Below are positions 45,360-54,504 of a stretch of 59,024 bases of DNA, in pieces. Position 1 is the stretch's first letter; each line of letters opens with the position of its first letter. The DNA is from JAVBOW01 sp031549495 (GTDB lineage: Bacteria; Bacteroidota; Bacteroidia; Bacteroidales; Rikenellaceae). The notes under the pieces are model-generated. The model was not told the origin of the DNA. It worked only from the letters and a program-made list of their open reading frames with translations, and did not search any database. The position numbers and the translations under genes are program-made. The stretch covers positions 1 to 59,024 of the forward strand of contig JAVBPS010000028.1 in the NCBI GenBank assembly GCA_031549495.1. The letters run 5' to 3'.

Positions 45360-45436
45360 GTTTTGTCATTCTGAACGTAGTGAAGAATCTCAAACAGACT
45401 GGCAGAGATTCTTCACTGCGTTCAGAATGACAAAAC
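45360..45436. repeat. Long inverted repeat, REP-like element copy 3
   Basis: Two 32-base arms (45360-45391 and 45405-45436) pair with a single G-U type mismatch around a 13-base loop. The arm contains TTGTCATTCTGAACGTAGTG, the same family as copies 1 and 2. It lies between the GH2 stop and the GH43 start and ends 19 bases before that start. Confidence 0.9.
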
Positions 45437-45455
45437 GCGCGAGTTAAGGACTAAT

Positions 45456-46505
45456 ATGAAAATCTCCCTATTTATTCTCTTGTTTCTATCTCTTTCGGGG
45501 CCTTCCCGTGCGCAGGCTTGCGGAGGGTATTTCCAAAACCCCGTAACGGAGGGCGCCGACCCGTGGATCGTCAAACACGAAGGGTATTATTATTTCTGTG
45601 CGGTGACCGGCAAAGGCATCGGCGTTTCGCGCAGCGAGTGCCTGCACAGGATCGATCCCGTTCAGCAGGTCTGGATGCCGAAAAAGGGCAAGTGGAACAG
45701 CGCCTGCGTCTGGGCTCCGGAGCTTCACCCATGGAACGGCAAATGGTACATCCTCTATGCCGCCGGGTACGGCGGCCCTCCCTACATCCATCAAAAGACG
45801 GGGGTGCTGGAATCGGTGACCGGCGAGGCGATGGGGGAGTACATCGAAAAAGGAATGGTCTATACGGGCGATCACGTATCCGGCGGCGAGGAGAACCGCT
45901 GGTCCATCGACATGACCCTGCTGGAATATGGCGGCAAGTTATACGGCATCTGGTCGGGATGGGAGGATGCCGCGACCACCGACAAGACCCCGCAGCATCT
46001 GTATATCGCCGAAATGGAAAACCCGTGGACGGCGAAAACCGGCCGGGTCCGCATATCCACGCCCGACGCTCCGTATGAGCTCAACGGAAAACTTCCGGTC
46101 AACGAGGGTCCGCAGGCGCTGCGCAACGGCGACGACCTGTTTATCGTCTATTCATGCGGGCAGTCGTGGCTGCCGACCTATAAATTGTCTTACCTTCGCC
46201 TGAAAAAGGATTCCGATCCGATGGTGCCCGGAAATTGGGTCAAGAGCCCGGTCGCCGTGTTCGAGGGGACGGCCACCGTCCACGGCGTGGGACACGCCTG
46301 CTTCACCACCTCGCCGGACGACACGGAAAATTACATCGTGTACCACGCCAAGAAAGAGGCCTCGCCCGGCTGGGCGCGCGACGTGAGGATACAGCGATTC
46401 CATTTCTCGCCCGACGGGGCTCCCGTTTTCGGCGTCCCGATGGACGTTACGGTCAAAATACCGCTGCCGTCCGGCGCCTGCGATCAAAAACCTGTTAATA
46501 AATAG
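45456..46505 (+). CDS. GH43 family glycosidase (first of a pair)
   Basis: This is a 349-residue five-bladed propeller enzyme with signal peptide MKISLFILLFLSLSGPSRAQ. Catalytic landmarks are TEGADPWIVKHEGYYYFCAV (base Asp), VWAPELHPWNGKWYILYAA, WSIDMTLLEYGGKLYGIWSG (Asp) and LPVNEGPQALRNGDDLFIVY (acid Glu). The sequence resembles arabinofuranosidase-like GH43 members with a VHGVGHACF segment near the C-terminus. It lies 4 bases before the second GH43 gene, and the two are probably co-transcribed. The exact linkage is not predictable. Confidence 0.9.
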   Translation: MKISLFILLFLSLSGPSRAQACGGYFQNPVTEGADPWIVKHEGYYYFCAVTGKGIGVSRSECLHRIDPVQQVWMPKKGKWNSACVWAPELHPWNGKWYILYAAGYGGPPYIHQKTGVLESVTGEAMGEYIEKGMVYTGDHVSGGEENRWSIDMTLLEYGGKLYGIWSGWEDAATTDKTPQHLYIAEMENPWTAKTGRVRISTPDAPYELNGKLPVNEGPQALRNGDDLFIVYSCGQSWLPTYKLSYLRLKKDSDPMVPGNWVKSPVAVFEGTATVHGVGHACFTTSPDDTENYIVYHAKKEASPGWARDVRIQRFHFSPDGAPVFGVPMDVTVKIPLPSGACDQKPVNK

Positions 46506-46509
46506 CCAA

Positions 46510-47616
46510 ATGAAATCCTTTCGATTCAGTAAGATCATTTTTTCGCTCGGCCTGTTGGCCGTCCTGACGGGCTGCAAGGCTCCGGCGAGCACTTACACCA
46601 ACCCGCTGGACGTCGCTTTCGGCGATCCTTTCGTGCTGCAGGCCCCGGACGGGGTTTTCTACATGTACGGCACATCGGACGGCATCGACGGCTTCCGGGT
46701 CTACTCTTCCGCCGACCTGGTGCAATGGGAAGACCGGGGCGTCGCTTACGGGAAAAGCGAGAGTTCGTGGGGCAAAGATTGTTTCTGGGCCCCCGAGGTC
46801 TATCGGTTCGACGGCCGGTATTATATGTTTTTCAGTGCGAACCTGAAACACAATCCGGACAATGAACTGGAAACCTTCCGCATCGGCGTGGCCGTGGCCG
46901 ACGATCCGGCAGGGCCGTTCACGGAGCTCTCCGACGGGCCGCTGTTCGATCCGGGATACCCCGTGATCGACGGGAACGTGCTGCGGGACGACGACGGCCG
47001 GTTTTATCTCTACTATTCGAGGTGCTGCTACAAGCACAGCGTGGAGAGCGAACTGAGCGAATGGGCCAAGGCGAAGGGGCTGTTCGACCAGATCGAGGAG
47101 AGCTGGGTCTACGGGGTGGAACTGAAGCCCGACCTGACCGGGATCATCGGCGAACCGGTCGCACTGCTGACCCCGCCCTCGGGTATGGACGATCCGCAAA
47201 CGGAATGGGAAAGCCGGTCGGTGACCTCGGGCGAGGTGAACCGCCGCTGGACGGAAGGTTCTTTCGCCTTCAAACGCGGAGGGAAATATTACATGATGTA
47301 TTCGGCCAACTACTTCGGCGGCAAGCATTACGCCGTGGGCTATGCGACGTCGGACCATCCGCTGGGCCCGTTCGAAAAATCCGCCGACAACCCCGTGCTG
47401 CAAAAGAACACGGAGCAGGGCGGCAGCGTCTCCGGAACGGGGCACAACATGGTGCTGACGCTCCCCGACGGCCAGATGTATTGCGTCTACCACGGCCGCA
47501 CTACCGCCACGGGCGACCGCCGGATGGTATTCATCGACCGTATGGAGATCACTCCCGAAGGCAGGCTCCTGGTCCACGGCCCGACAACGGATCCCCAGGA
47601 AAAGCCGAAGCTGTAA
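46510..47616 (+). CDS. GH43 family glycosidase lipoprotein (second of a pair)
   Basis: This is a 368-residue lipoprotein (lipobox VLTGC, Cys22). GH43 features are FGDPFVLQAPDGVFYMYGTS (base Asp), CFWAPEVYRFDGRYYMFFSA, VIDGNVLRDDDGRFYLYYSR and RRWTEGSFAFKRGGKYYMMY (acid Glu). TGHNMVLTLPDGQMYCVYHG carries the propeller His. It is divergent from the preceding GH43, so the pair probably act on different bonds. It is the last gene before the terminator at 47878 that closes this part of the locus. Confidence 0.91.
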   Translation: MKSFRFSKIIFSLGLLAVLTGCKAPASTYTNPLDVAFGDPFVLQAPDGVFYMYGTSDGIDGFRVYSSADLVQWEDRGVAYGKSESSWGKDCFWAPEVYRFDGRYYMFFSANLKHNPDNELETFRIGVAVADDPAGPFTELSDGPLFDPGYPVIDGNVLRDDDGRFYLYYSRCCYKHSVESELSEWAKAKGLFDQIEESWVYGVELKPDLTGIIGEPVALLTPPSGMDDPQTEWESRSVTSGEVNRRWTEGSFAFKRGGKYYMMYSANYFGGKHYAVGYATSDHPLGPFEKSADNPVLQKNTEQGGSVSGTGHNMVLTLPDGQMYCVYHGRTTATGDRRMVFIDRMEITPEGRLLVHGPTTDPQEKPKL

Positions 47617-47875
47617 GCGTGTAACAACACGTCAGACCATGAAACCATCGCGCGTGACAACCCTCGCGTCGTCCGGCTTGTCTCCAACTGCGGCATCGGG
47701 AGAGACGATTATCCAAAGTGCGACGACCATGGAGCGGAAAACACGTGGTACTGCATTCCGCTGACTGGCTGTAGTACCATTCTTGATATCAATCTAATAT
47801 GGCTGGTTGTGGATGCTGTGTTCCCCTGCCATTTATCTGAAATAGACGCATTGTTCTGCTTTTGGTAATAGCTAC

Positions 47876-48088
47876 TTAGCCCTCGCTTCGGCGGGGGCTT
47901 TTTTTAGACATAAACTTGACGTACATCTGCGCCTGATCCAGGGTTTCGGTCTCCCGGATGGCAGCCCAATACACCTCGGTACCGATTCCCGTTTCCTGAT
48001 CATCGGGGCCATCTGTTACGTCGCTTGCCGCTCCGGAATATTGCATCTTTCTCACCTGCGACAATAGAAAATTACTTGGGTTTTGCAT
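47876..48088 (-). CDS. Hypothetical small protein
   Basis: This is a possible 70-residue protein (MQNPSNFLLSQVRKMQYSG) with an acidic middle (TDGPDDQETGIGTEVYW) and a basic end (KSPRRSEG). I do not recognise it. The composition looks protein-like and ATG is preceded by an AT-rich leader, but its last codons coincide with the stem of the rightward terminator. It may be a gene remnant or a chance frame. Confidence 0.3.
   Translation of the reverse strand: MQNPSNFLLSQVRKMQYSGAASDVTDGPDDQETGIGTEVYWAAIRETETLDQAQMYVKFMSKKSPRRSEG
47878..47905 (+). terminator. Strong intrinsic terminator
   Basis: AGCCCTCGC (47878-47886) pairs with GCGGGGGCT (47891-47899), including one G-U pair, around a TTCG tetraloop. 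It is followed by seven consecutive T. It lies 260 bases after the last GH43 gene and closes rightward transcription before fecR. Confidence 0.85.
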
Positions 48089-48197
48089 TCGTGAGGGGTC
48101 AATTCCTGGTTTTGCCTAAGTTTAATGACGATTTTTGCAATGTTGTTTAGGGTTTGTTTACCCAGAATAGTTATTTACATAAAGAGGGAAAGATTTA

Positions 48198-49229
48198 ATG
48201 GTAAATAACGTCAAAATGACTGTCAAAGAAATAGCCAATATTGAAACGCTTCTGATAAGGCACTACGACAAGGAGTTGTCCGCAGAGCAAGCCATGATGC
48301 TGGATCGGTGGATAGAGTCTTCGCCGGACAACAAGAAAACGGCCGAAGAGATTTACAGGTTGTGCTATATGATCGATGTGGCCAAAACGGGATCCGGGGC
48401 GGAAAACGCTTACCGGCAAATCCGGGGAAAGATCCGCTCCCGCAAACGTGAAGGCCTATTCAGGTGGGTGCGAAACATCGCTGCGACGCTCGCCATCCCG
48501 TTACTCTGCACCTCGATCTATATGTTTTCCAATATCGACAGGGAGAATGGCGCCACGATAGAATTGACCTCCACCACGGGAATGATCAGTTCCGTTACCC
48601 TGCCCGACAGCAGCAGGGTGTGGCTTAACTCGAATTCGACGCTCAGATACCCCGCGAAATTCAGGGGCAAAGAATGCCGGGTGGAACTCAGTGGTGAGGC
48701 GTATTTCGATGTTGCCAAAAACAAGAGCAGGAAATTCATCGTGGCAGCGAAGGACATCGAAGTGGAAGTTTACGGAACCCGGTTCAACGTGGAGGCTTAC
48801 AATGATGACCACATGATACGGACAACCCTTGTCGAGGGCAGTGTGGGGTTAAAATATGAGGCTCCGGGAGGGCAGAGGCCGACGGTACGTATGGTCCCCG
48901 GCCAGATCGTCAGTTACGACAAGCGCACCGGAAGCCTTCACCTGGATCCGGGAGACGCCGCGGTGAACTCGTCGTGGAAAAACGGGAAGATCATACTGCG
49001 CGATACCCCGCTGGAAGACGCCCTGAGGATAATAGGCAACAAATACAACGTGAGTTTTTCGATACTCGACCGGCGGCTTCTGGATAACACATACATGGGA
49101 ACTTTTACCAATCAAGGTCTGGACGTTATTATCAAATATTTTTCGATGTCTTCACAAATACATTTCCGGGAAGTTCCGACCGGGCAGAATAATGAGATCA
49201 GCGGCCGCAGGGTCATAGAAGTTTACTGA
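48198..49229 (+). CDS. FecR family anti-sigma factor
   Basis: This is a 343-residue inner-membrane signal transducer. The cytoplasmic N-terminus (about 1-90), with IETLLIRHYDKELSAEQ and LDRWIESSPDN, would hold an ECF sigma factor. A single membrane helix (about 93-111) follows. The periplasmic FecR domain shows VTLPDSSRVWLNSNSTLRYP, GEAYFDVAKNKSRKFIV and VYGTRFNVEAY. A C-terminal DUF4974 domain (LEDALRIIGNKYNVSF) senses the STN domain of the partner transporter. GAGGGAAAG precedes the ATG at 48198, and a second in-frame ATG lies at 48216. The usual upstream sigma gene is missing. The next gene, 232 bases on, encodes a SusC with STN domain, its expected partner. Confidence 0.92.
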   Translation: MVNNVKMTVKEIANIETLLIRHYDKELSAEQAMMLDRWIESSPDNKKTAEEIYRLCYMIDVAKTGSGAENAYRQIRGKIRSRKREGLFRWVRNIAATLAIPLLCTSIYMFSNIDRENGATIELTSTTGMISSVTLPDSSRVWLNSNSTLRYPAKFRGKECRVELSGEAYFDVAKNKSRKFIVAAKDIEVEVYGTRFNVEAYNDDHMIRTTLVEGSVGLKYEAPGGQRPTVRMVPGQIVSYDKRTGSLHLDPGDAAVNSSWKNGKIILRDTPLEDALRIIGNKYNVSFSILDRRLLDNTYMGTFTNQGLDVIIKYFSMSSQIHFREVPTGQNNEISGRRVIEVY

Positions 49230-49366
49230 TCGTGCGCATCAGGGTCGAACCGGCAGCGGCTTTCCCCTGTTTAACTATTAGGGTGTGTTAATATAAACGC
49301 TCACATCCATTTATCCCCGAACCTCTAAATGAACTGCGTATGAAATAAACCGGGCCCATAATAAAA

Positions 49367-49395
49367 TGCAGGGGAATATTGCGCATTCCCCTGCA
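49367..49395 (+). promoter_or_regulatory. Stem-loop in the fecR-susC gap
   Basis: TGCAGGGGAAT (49367-49377) pairs perfectly with ATTCCCCTGCA (49385-49395) around ATTGCGC. No T-run follows on the plus strand. On the minus strand ATTTTATT follows. It lies 66 bases before the susC start in a 231-base gap and could be a leader attenuator or the end of an antisense RNA. Confidence 0.5.
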
Positions 49396-49460
49396 AAGAA
49401 GTAAATGTCTGTGCTCACTACCAGCGAACTACATTACACTAACTTCCAAATGGCAAATTT

Positions 49461-52400
49461 ATGAAAAAATTCTTTACGCCCCCCCAAGCGTATGCAAAAA
49501 CCGACTCGCCTGAATGTAAGCAAAAGATTCCGCACCTGAAAAATGCAGTATGCGCCGCATTTTTCCTCCTGTGTGCGATCATGTCGGTAAACGCTTACGC
49601 CCAAACGTCCGGCATTACGCTAAATGTCGTCGATCAGCCCATCTCGGCTGTTCTGGATCGGATCGAAAAGCAGAGCAATTACTCGTTTTTCTACAACAAC
49701 AAACTGGTCAAACTCGACAAGCCGGTCAGCCTGTCGGTGACCAACGCTTCTTTGGATAAAGTTCTCGACGAACTTCTTTCCGGCACCAATTACAAATATT
49801 CCATTGCGGACAACAATATCGTGCTCTCCCTCAGAGAGGCCGGATCCCAGCCGTCGTCATCCGCTCCCCGGCCAACGAGGCTCGACGGCCGCGTAGTGGA
49901 TGCGAACGGCGCACCGGCCGTAGGAGCCACGGTCGTAGTGGCCGGCACCACCACGGGGACCACCACGGGCGCGGACGGCACGTTCTCGATATCCCGCAGC
50001 GAGGGGTTCGCCGACGCAAGGTTGGATGTCCGCCTGATCGGGTTCGTCTCCCAGTTGGTACCCGTGAACAATCGCACCAATATCGAGATAAGGCTCGCGG
50101 AAGAAGACCTGAAGCTGGAGGCCGTGGTCGTGACGGCGCTCGGTATCAAGAGGCAGGAGCGTTCCATCAGTTATAACGTCCAGTCCGTCGGCATCGGCGC
50201 GTTCGCAACCAAGGACGTCAACCTGATCAACAGCCTTTCGGGTAAACTGGCCGGCGTACAGGTCAACGCCTCGTCGGCGGGCGTGGGCGGCGAAAGCAAG
50301 GTCGTCATTCGCGGCAACAAGTCTATCCGCAGCAGTAACAACGCCCTTTACGTGCTGGACGGGATTCCCCTTCCGGAACTCTCTTTTACCCAGCCGGGCG
50401 ACGCTTACAACCTGTACGCAGGCACCGGCAGCACCATGTCCGGCGACGGGATCTCCAACTTCAACTCCGAAGACCTATCCAACATGACCGTTCTGTCGGG
50501 TCCTTCGGCATCCGCCCTTTACGGCCATCAGGGCGCCAACGGCGTCGTGATGCTCAACACGAGGGGGACGGAAAAAGGTTTTTCGGTGAACGTGAGCAAC
50601 AACACCCAGTTCTCCTCGGCGTTCGTCATGCCCGACTTCCAGACCACTTACGGCGCGAGTGAAGGGAGCTATGAAAGCTGGGGCGCCAAACTCGCCTCGC
50701 CTTCGAATTGGAATCCGGCGAGTTTCTTCCAGACCGGCTACACCACTTCGACCAATATCGGGGTCGGAATAGGCAAGGATAACAGCAGTACGTACATTTC
50801 CGGAGCATTCACCGACGCCCGGGGGCTGGTTCACAATAACGATTACAGGCGGTATAACTTCACGCTCAACCACAGCAGTAGCCACTTTGGCGACAAGTTG
50901 ACGATCTCCGCCATGGCCATGTACATGGATATTTCCGAGCAGAACATGATCGCCGGCGGCCAGTTCTACAACCCCATCGTTCCGGTCTATGTCATGCCGC
51001 CAAACGACGATCTGGAGAAGTATGCCATCTACCAGCGCTATGATCCGGAGCGCCACTTCAGCACCCAGTACTGGCCGTGGGGCGAAAGAGGCATTTCCAT
51101 GCAGAACCCTTACTGGATCATGAACCGCAACATGTTCAACACCGATAAGGACCGCTTTCTGGTCGGGGCGTCGCTCAAATACCAGATCACCGACTGGCTC
51201 GACGTTACGGCGCGCGGCCGCATCGACCATAACCGGCAATATCACACCCAAAAGAATTACGCATCCACCAATCAACTTTTCTCAGGCCCTTACGGTCGTT
51301 ATTTCCAGAGAGAGCGGTACACCAAACAGTCGTATGCCGATGTGATGGTGAACTTCAATAAGAATTTTTGCGACAAACTCTCGGTGCTGGCGGCGGTGGG
51401 TGCGAGCGTAACGGATGCAACCAGAAGCGGTACATTTTTAGAGGGCGATATAGCCGGCTCCACCGATGTGTTCACCGTTGCCAATATCGACAATTTCAGG
51501 AACAAGTACAACGAAAGTTTACAGGATCAGTCACAGGCTCTGTTCGCCACTGCGTCGATAGGATGGGACCGTTTTGTCTATCTCGATCTTACGGCCCGTT
51601 ACGATTGGCACTCGGCGATGGTACACACGGATTATCTTCCTATCCTCTACCCTTCGGTAGGCCTTTCCACGATCCTGACCGATGCCTTCAAGATCCATTC
51701 CCATGTGCTCTCGTTCCTGAAGGTGAGGGCGTCGTACGCCGAGGTGGGTAACCCCGTACCGCCTGGTTTTACATCTCCCACTTATTCGGCAATGAACCCA
51801 TACTTGTCCTGGGGGAACCTGTCGGACTTCAGATCCGAACTTACAAAATCGTGGGAAATAGGTCTGGATGCAAAGCTCTGGGGTAACAAACTCACAGGGA
51901 GCGTTACTTATTACAGTTCGCGCACCTACAGTCAAATCTACACCCCGCAGTTGTCGAGGTCCACTACAAAAAGCATGATCTATGCCAACTCAGGCCGCAT
52001 AGACAACCATGGCGTCGAATTAAAGGCGGAAGTGAACCAGCGCCTCGGCCCCGTGGACTGGAATACATCCCTTGTTTACTCCTTGAACCGCAATAAGATC
52101 GTAGAGATGTTCGCCGCTTCCACCGTCGACGGCTATGACTTACCCTCTTCCGACTCCCTGGCCATGGGCGGTATCGGCGGGGTCCAGAATGTATTGCGGA
52201 ACAACGGCAGCATCGGCGATTTGTATGTGAACACCCTCAGGCTGGACGAACACGGCAATATCTGGGTCGCCCCCAACGCGGACAACAACGTCGAGGCGAT
52301 GAGGGATAATTACATATACGCAGGCAACACCATGCCCTCCTGGAATATGTCCTGGAGCAACTCGTTTACCTGGAAAGGCATCCGGCTCGGCTTTATGTTC

Positions 52401-52832
52401 GCCGCCCGGGTGGGCGGTATAGGCGTCTCGGCCACGCAGTCGGTCCTGGACTACTACGGGGTGTCGCGGCGGACCGCCGTCGCGCGCGACGAGGGCGGCG
52501 CACTGGTCAACGGCCAACGCATCACCGCAAAGACCTTCTACCAGACGATCGGCAGTAGCAGCGGCACGAACATGGTGGGTGCATATTACGTCTATTCGAT
52601 GACCAACGTGCGCCTGGGCGAACTCAACCTCAGCTATGACATTCCGGTTGAAATAAAGGGAATCAAGAACATAAACGTCGGTTTCGTAGGACGCAACCTG
52701 TGGATGCTTTACTGCAAGGCGCCTTTCGATCCCGAAGTTGTTCCGGGAACGGGCACCTATCAGACAGGGATCGACTACTTCAACATGCCGAGCACCCGCA
52801 ATCTCGGTTTTTCGGTCAGACTTACATTCTAA
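49461..52832 (+). CDS. SusC/RagA family TonB-dependent transporter with STN signalling domain (locus 2)
   Basis: This is a 1123-residue outer-membrane oligosaccharide importer. An unusually long N-terminal signal region (to about 48, NAYAQTSG) is followed by an STN domain (about 52-125, ITLNVVDQPISAVLDRIEKQ) that contacts the FecR protein. Then come a carboxypeptidase-regulatory-like domain (LDGRVVDANGAPAVGATVVV), the TonB-box region and the plug (LSGKLAGVQVNASSAGVG, LSGPSASALYGHQGANGVVM). The barrel ends NLGFSVRLTF. The STN domain matches control by the upstream anti-sigma factor, in contrast to the SusC at 25201. SusD follows after 21 bases. Confidence 0.96.
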   Translation: MKKFFTPPQAYAKTDSPECKQKIPHLKNAVCAAFFLLCAIMSVNAYAQTSGITLNVVDQPISAVLDRIEKQSNYSFFYNNKLVKLDKPVSLSVTNASLDKVLDELLSGTNYKYSIADNNIVLSLREAGSQPSSSAPRPTRLDGRVVDANGAPAVGATVVVAGTTTGTTTGADGTFSISRSEGFADARLDVRLIGFVSQLVPVNNRTNIEIRLAEEDLKLEAVVVTALGIKRQERSISYNVQSVGIGAFATKDVNLINSLSGKLAGVQVNASSAGVGGESKVVIRGNKSIRSSNNALYVLDGIPLPELSFTQPGDAYNLYAGTGSTMSGDGISNFNSEDLSNMTVLSGPSASALYGHQGANGVVMLNTRGTEKGFSVNVSNNTQFSSAFVMPDFQTTYGASEGSYESWGAKLASPSNWNPASFFQTGYTTSTNIGVGIGKDNSSTYISGAFTDARGLVHNNDYRRYNFTLNHSSSHFGDKLTISAMAMYMDISEQNMIAGGQFYNPIVPVYVMPPNDDLEKYAIYQRYDPERHFSTQYWPWGERGISMQNPYWIMNRNMFNTDKDRFLVGASLKYQITDWLDVTARGRIDHNRQYHTQKNYASTNQLFSGPYGRYFQRERYTKQSYADVMVNFNKNFCDKLSVLAAVGASVTDATRSGTFLEGDIAGSTDVFTVANIDNFRNKYNESLQDQSQALFATASIGWDRFVYLDLTARYDWHSAMVHTDYLPILYPSVGLSTILTDAFKIHSHVLSFLKVRASYAEVGNPVPPGFTSPTYSAMNPYLSWGNLSDFRSELTKSWEIGLDAKLWGNKLTGSVTYYSSRTYSQIYTPQLSRSTTKSMIYANSGRIDNHGVELKAEVNQRLGPVDWNTSLVYSLNRNKIVEMFAASTVDGYDLPSSDSLAMGGIGGVQNVLRNNGSIGDLYVNTLRLDEHGNIWVAPNADNNVEAMRDNYIYAGNTMPSWNMSWSNSFTWKGIRLGFMFAARVGGIGVSATQSVLDYYGVSRRTAVARDEGGALVNGQRITAKTFYQTIGSSSGTNMVGAYYVYSMTNVRLGELNLSYDIPVEIKGIKNINVGFVGRNLWMLYCKAPFDPEVVPGTGTYQTGIDYFNMPSTRNLGFSVRLTF

Positions 52833-52853
52833 CCTCCTAAAAAAGTTATCGCT

Positions 52854-54488
52854 ATGAGAATCAAAAGATATTTAGGAATGCTTTTGTCAGCCGCCCTGTT
52901 CGTTGTGTCCGGTTGTACGCAAGGCTTCGAGGACAGGAATCGCGACCACGAGGGAGCTCTGCTGGAAGATATCCTTAAGGACGACTACATATTTTCCACT
53001 TTCCGTTTCATGCAGAAGAATACCCTTCCGGTATTCCAGTCTGCAACCAGTTCGACAGACGAGTATCCCAGCGCCGCCTACCAGGTGCAACAGGACCTGT
53101 GCGGCAACATATTCGCGGGCTATACGGGGGTGACTCACCCAAATTTCGTGGCTAACAACAAGTACGACATCAAGGCTACCAACTGGTACGAGAGCATGTT
53201 CAACGACTCCTATTCGCGGGCCATCAACGCGTATGTCATGATGAATGAATTTCGTGAGGAAGCCCCCGAAAGGCTTGCCCTGTTCGACATCGTAAAAGTG
53301 ATGGTCATGCACCGCGTCACCGACACTTACGGCCCGATCCCTTACTCTTCGATCGGGCACCTCACGAACCCTTACGACCATCAGGAAGATATTTACAAGG
53401 CGTTTTTCCAGGAATTGGGCGATGCCATCGACCTGCTGACCGAGTACACCCAACTCAATCCGGGCACCAAGTTGCTGGCGCGTTTCGACGACATTTACGC
53501 CGGCGACGTGAACAAATGGATCCGGTTCGCGAACACGCTGCGCCTGCGCCTGGCCATGAGGGTTCGCTACGTCGATCCCGACCTGTCGAAGCAGCAGGCG
53601 AACCTCTCGATGACCCATCCCGCAGGGCTGGCGACCCGGATTGAAGACCTGGCGCAGCTTGCCGTGCAGGGGATATGGGAAAATCCGCTCTACATGATCC
53701 AGTACGCGTTCAACGACGGCGACTCGGCGGCGGGCGCGACCCTTACCACCTACATGAACGCTTACGACGACCCGCGCCGCAAAGTCTACTTCACACCGAC
53801 CAATCTGGGTATTTACAACGGGGTGCGCAACGGCATCAATGTCACGGCCGCCTATCGCTCCGCGAGCCTGTCGATATTTTCGAAAATAAACCTTCCCAAT
53901 GGCAACAACACTCCCGTGTTGTGGATGACCCCGGCGGAAGCCTGGTTCCTGTGTGCGGAAGCGGCCCTTTACGGTTATATCGGCGCTCCGGGCACGGCAG
54001 GGGAGCTTTACGAAAAAGGCATCGAGGTCTCTTTCACCACGCACGGAATTCCGGCGGGCGATCTGACGACTTACCTTTCGAATAACACCAGCGTTTCGCC
54101 GATGTCCTACACCGATGTCGTCAATGCCGCTTACAGCACCACGATCACCGGCGCTCCTTCGGTCAAATGGGACGATGCCGCCAGTGCGGAGGTCAAACTC
54201 GAAAGGATAATCACCCAGAAGTACATCGCCATGTATCCCGAGGGACAGGAGGCATGGAGCGAATTCCGCCGCACGGGCTATCCGAGGGTTATCCCGGTGG
54301 CCGTGAACAACGGAGCGAGCAACAACATCAGCACCGCCATTCAGATCCGCCGCTTGAATTACCCCTCGCAGGAGTATAGCGGCAACGGGACATACGTAGC
54401 GGAAGCCGCGGGTATTTTGGCCGAAGAATCGACCTCCTCCGGAGCCGGCGACAACGGCGGCACGAAACTTTGGTGGGATAAGAAATAA
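52854..54488 (+). CDS. SusD/RagB-like glycan-binding lipoprotein (locus 2)
   Basis: This is a 544-residue surface lipoprotein (lipobox VVSGC, Cys21) of the SusD-like group seen in N-glycan and mucin loci. Segments such as DIVKVMVMHRVTDTYGPIPY, WIRFANTLRLRLAMRVRYVD, MTPAEAWFLCAEAALYG and IITQKYIAMYPEGQEAWSEF are typical, the last being a strong SusD-like signature. The helical TPR face is present. It forms the lid of the transporter encoded just upstream and shares little with the SusD at 23095, so the two loci have different ligands. Confidence 0.93.
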   Translation: MRIKRYLGMLLSAALFVVSGCTQGFEDRNRDHEGALLEDILKDDYIFSTFRFMQKNTLPVFQSATSSTDEYPSAAYQVQQDLCGNIFAGYTGVTHPNFVANNKYDIKATNWYESMFNDSYSRAINAYVMMNEFREEAPERLALFDIVKVMVMHRVTDTYGPIPYSSIGHLTNPYDHQEDIYKAFFQELGDAIDLLTEYTQLNPGTKLLARFDDIYAGDVNKWIRFANTLRLRLAMRVRYVDPDLSKQQANLSMTHPAGLATRIEDLAQLAVQGIWENPLYMIQYAFNDGDSAAGATLTTYMNAYDDPRRKVYFTPTNLGIYNGVRNGINVTAAYRSASLSIFSKINLPNGNNTPVLWMTPAEAWFLCAEAALYGYIGAPGTAGELYEKGIEVSFTTHGIPAGDLTTYLSNNTSVSPMSYTDVVNAAYSTTITGAPSVKWDDAASAEVKLERIITQKYIAMYPEGQEAWSEFRRTGYPRVIPVAVNNGASNNISTAIQIRRLNYPSQEYSGNGTYVAEAAGILAEESTSSGAGDNGGTKLWWDKK

Positions 54489-54504
54489 ATAAATCGGAAC
54501 GAAT

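Larger units (their letters stand above)
47617..48197. other. Intergenic region between the two glycan loci
   Basis: This 581-base gap is less GC-rich than its neighbours. It holds a strong rightward terminator at 47878-47905 and a possible small minus-strand gene. Its right end (48120-48197) is AT-rich, with a GGGTTTGTTTACCC palindrome near 48150, probably the promoter region of fecR. There is no trace of an ECF sigma gene. The part from 47617 to 47875 shows nothing recognisable. Confidence 0.55.

Noticed and set aside
47640..47765. 41-codon plus-strand frame in the gap before fecR
   Set aside because: Short, with no start-site support and no resemblance to a sigma factor or any other family I know.
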